A stretch of 14,618 bases of DNA. It comes from Deltaproteobacteria bacterium. GTDB lineage: Bacteria; Desulfobacterota; Desulfuromonadia; Geobacterales; Pseudopelobacteraceae. A program made the translations under genes and the position numbers. Positions 13,345 through 14,618 of the stretch are shown piece by piece. Below the pieces are notes generated by a model that was given only the letters and a program-made list of their open reading frames with translations, was not told the DNA's origin and ran no database searches. Location of the stretch: positions 1 through 14,618 of the forward strand of contig JAURXC010000406.1 of assembly GCA_030654645.1 (NCBI GenBank), written 5' to 3'. How positions within the stretch are numbered: the stretch's first letter is position 1; every line of letters starts with the position of its first letter.

Positions 13345-14340
13345 ATGAAACAGAACATCCGGGAACTTTTAAGGAAGACCCTTTCACGGAACAGCGATGA
13401 TTTGCTTGAGCGTGACATGGAACGTTATCGCGGTTTATTTGGTGATGCCGTCTATCCTGAAATCATGAGCCTGCTGACCGGTAAAATATTGAGCGTAAGT
13501 AAATCCAGGCGCTACTGGTGTGATGCAGTGGCGCTTCGCGATGTGATCCGGGATAAGACCGGCTACCGCATCGGCATGCGCGCAACTCTTCTGGAAGTGG
13601 TCCAGAACAGTTCCGGCCAGTTCAAAAACATGGTTTTCATTGAAGCCCGGCGTCTGGACAGTATCATGCACTGCTCCGTCAGAGACGGCCTGACCGGGCT
13701 GTATAACCAGACCTATTTCAAGACATTGCTCAACCGGAAGGCGCAGATCCGCCGCCGGGAGGATGACAACTCCAGTGCACTGATCCTTTTGGACCTTGAT
13801 CATTTCAAGCATTATAACGACAGTTGCGGGCATGTGGCCGGTGATGAGGCGTTGCGCATCATGGCCGGGATCATCAGGGAACAGATCCGCGAGCAGGACG
13901 TCGCGGCGCGCTACGGCGGTGACGAGTTTGCCGTCTATCTGCCGAAAGTCATGAAAAACGTCGCTTTTGCCGTTGCTGACCGGATACGGCTGGCGGTCGA
14001 GTCCACCGTGTTTCCGGGGGAGGAGCTACTAAAAGGTGTCAGGCTGACCACCAGCACCGGCATCTCCTTTTTTTCCGATGAGACAAACGATGTAAATACG
14101 CTGTTAGAGACGGCCGACAGGGAACTCTATAATGCCAAGCGTCTTCGCAATGCAGTATCGCCATGCAGCCTTGAACACGGAAGTCACATACACCATGTAC
14201 ACCAGGCGCCACCCGTATGTTTCCGGACCATGGGGAAGCTGCCGGCCGGTTCCGAGGCGTTTCTATGTTTGAGGGAAGTAAACTGGAAGGGGTGTTCGAA
14301 TGCCGCCCAATCGTACCGGAGGCCGGTATTGAACTCCTGA
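13345..14340 (+). CDS. Soluble diguanylate cyclase with uncharacterised N-terminal region and unusual C-terminal tail
   Basis: A cytoplasmic GGDEF protein of 331 residues. An unrecognised, mixed-charge region (1-~108) precedes the GGDEF domain (about 112-272). The active site GGDEF (191-195), DGLTGLYN and LDLDHFKHYND are intact. REQD (182-185), five residues before GGDEF, is a proper I-site, so activity and product inhibition are both expected. No transmembrane segment is present. AGGAG ends six bases before the ATG at 13345; the adjacent ATG at 13342 is nearly as good, and a TTG at 13261 is unlikely because it spans the hairpin. After LYNAKRLRNAV, where GGDEF proteins normally end, about 60 more residues follow (Cys, His and Ser-rich, no recognised domain). 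They may be a read-through extension. It lies 84 bp behind the exported-protein gene on the same strand. Confidence 0.92.
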   Translation: MKQNIRELLRKTLSRNSDDLLERDMERYRGLFGDAVYPEIMSLLTGKILSVSKSRRYWCDAVALRDVIRDKTGYRIGMRATLLEVVQNSSGQFKNMVFIEARRLDSIMHCSVRDGLTGLYNQTYFKTLLNRKAQIRRREDDNSSALILLDLDHFKHYNDSCGHVAGDEALRIMAGIIREQIREQDVAARYGGDEFAVYLPKVMKNVAFAVADRIRLAVESTVFPGEELLKGVRLTTSTGISFFSDETNDVNTLLETADRELYNAKRLRNAVSPCSLEHGSHIHHVHQAPPVCFRTMGKLPAGSEAFLCLREVNWKGCSNAAQSYRRPVLNS

Positions 14341-14524
14341 TCCAATCTTCATGGCTGTTTCAAGTTGCGCATGCAACTGCTGACCGATCATCTGCTTTTC
14401 TCACCAACCAGTCATTCCATATGTTCCGACACTTCTATCACAAATCCCGACTCTGATATTTCCCAGGGGCAACCGTCGATCGGCCGCCCCCGGAATTATG
14501 ATGCCACTATTTCGCGCTAGGAGA
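14341..14524. other. Intergenic stretch between convergent genes
   Basis: No convincing gene. A frame open from an ATG at 14217 to 14456 overlaps the diguanylate cyclase tail but lacks a ribosome site or a recognisable product. A hairpin lies at 14466-14490. Confidence 0.4.
14466..14490. terminator. Possible bidirectional hairpin between convergent genes
   Basis: GGGGC (14466-14470) with GCCCC (14486-14490), and CCG (14473-14475) with CGG (14481-14483), form an interrupted stem with a TCGAT loop and a 2x2 internal loop. No T-run follows on either strand, so terminator activity is uncertain, but the position between convergent stop codons fits. Confidence 0.35.
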
Positions 14525-14617
14525 CTACAGCCTGGTATAGCTGCCGCTGATACCGGAAGGCGTTGTCACGCCGTTATAGGTCAATGAGTTGACCTTGAAG
14601 GTATAAACTCCCGGCAG
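14525..14617 (-). CDS. C-terminal fragment of a probable extracellular beta-rich protein (runs off the window)
   Basis: Thirty codons ending in TAG at 14525-14527. The visible peptide (PGVYTFKVNSLTYNGVTTP, then SGISGSYTRL) has the alternating hydrophobic/Thr/Tyr pattern of a beta-sandwich C-terminal strand region, as in secreted Ig-like or CARDB-type proteins. Too little is present to name a family or confirm export. It converges with the diguanylate cyclase gene. Confidence 0.5.
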   Translation of the reverse strand: MPGVYTFKVNSLTYNGVTTPSGISGSYTRL

Positions 14618-14618
14618 C

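Overview
The window looks like chromosomal DNA of a Geobacter/Pelobacter-like anaerobe (Desulfuromonadia). This is inferred from the gene set rather than from any marker gene: [NiFe]-hydrogenase maturation genes, a carboxynorspermidine decarboxylase, several c-di-GMP and two-component proteins, a strong sigma-54 promoter motif, and moderately GC-rich coding sequence. No rRNA, tRNA, CRISPR array, transposase or complete mobile element is visible.

Positions 1-2371 (minus strand) are a hyp maturation segment. It runs hypB, a 57-codon GTG-started gene, a minimal nucleotidyltransferase-like gene, then the first 270 codons of hypF, which leaves the window at base 1. The middle pair overlaps by 20 bp, resembles a toxin-antitoxin style NTase module, and sits inside the hyp run. 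A 270-bp gene-free stretch (2372-2639) carries an imperfect palindromic element. It separates hypB from a 617-residue ABC exporter (2640-4493, minus) whose linker is encoded by 7-bp satellite DNA.

Positions 4633-8131 (minus) hold a receiver-histidine kinase hybrid and the replication-restart helicase PriA. Divergently from priA, 8317-9573 (plus) encodes a membrane diguanylate cyclase with a Cache-like sensor. It converges on a 69-residue protein of unknown function (9612-9821, minus), which lies downstream of a TTG-started nspC (9903-11057, minus). The nspC stop codon lies in a short palindrome of repeat-like appearance.

Positions 11058-11598 are a 541-bp divergent regulatory region. It holds a sigma-70-like promoter facing nspC and a near-perfect sigma-54 promoter facing right. 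Three copies of a GCAACC-type dyad lie upstream of the sigma-54 site, and the leader downstream of it looks structured. The sigma-54 promoter should drive an exported 553-residue protein with a C-terminal CARDB/Ig-like domain. A GNRA-loop hairpin follows this gene, and then a soluble diguanylate cyclase with an odd 60-residue tail. The last ~95 bases are the 3' end of a convergent gene, probably for another extracellular beta-rich protein.

The most coherent candidate for something undescribed is the right-hand third: a sigma-54-controlled exported protein followed by a diguanylate cyclase, with dyads as candidate activator sites. Second is the NTase pair embedded in the hyp operon. Both are inferences from sequence alone.
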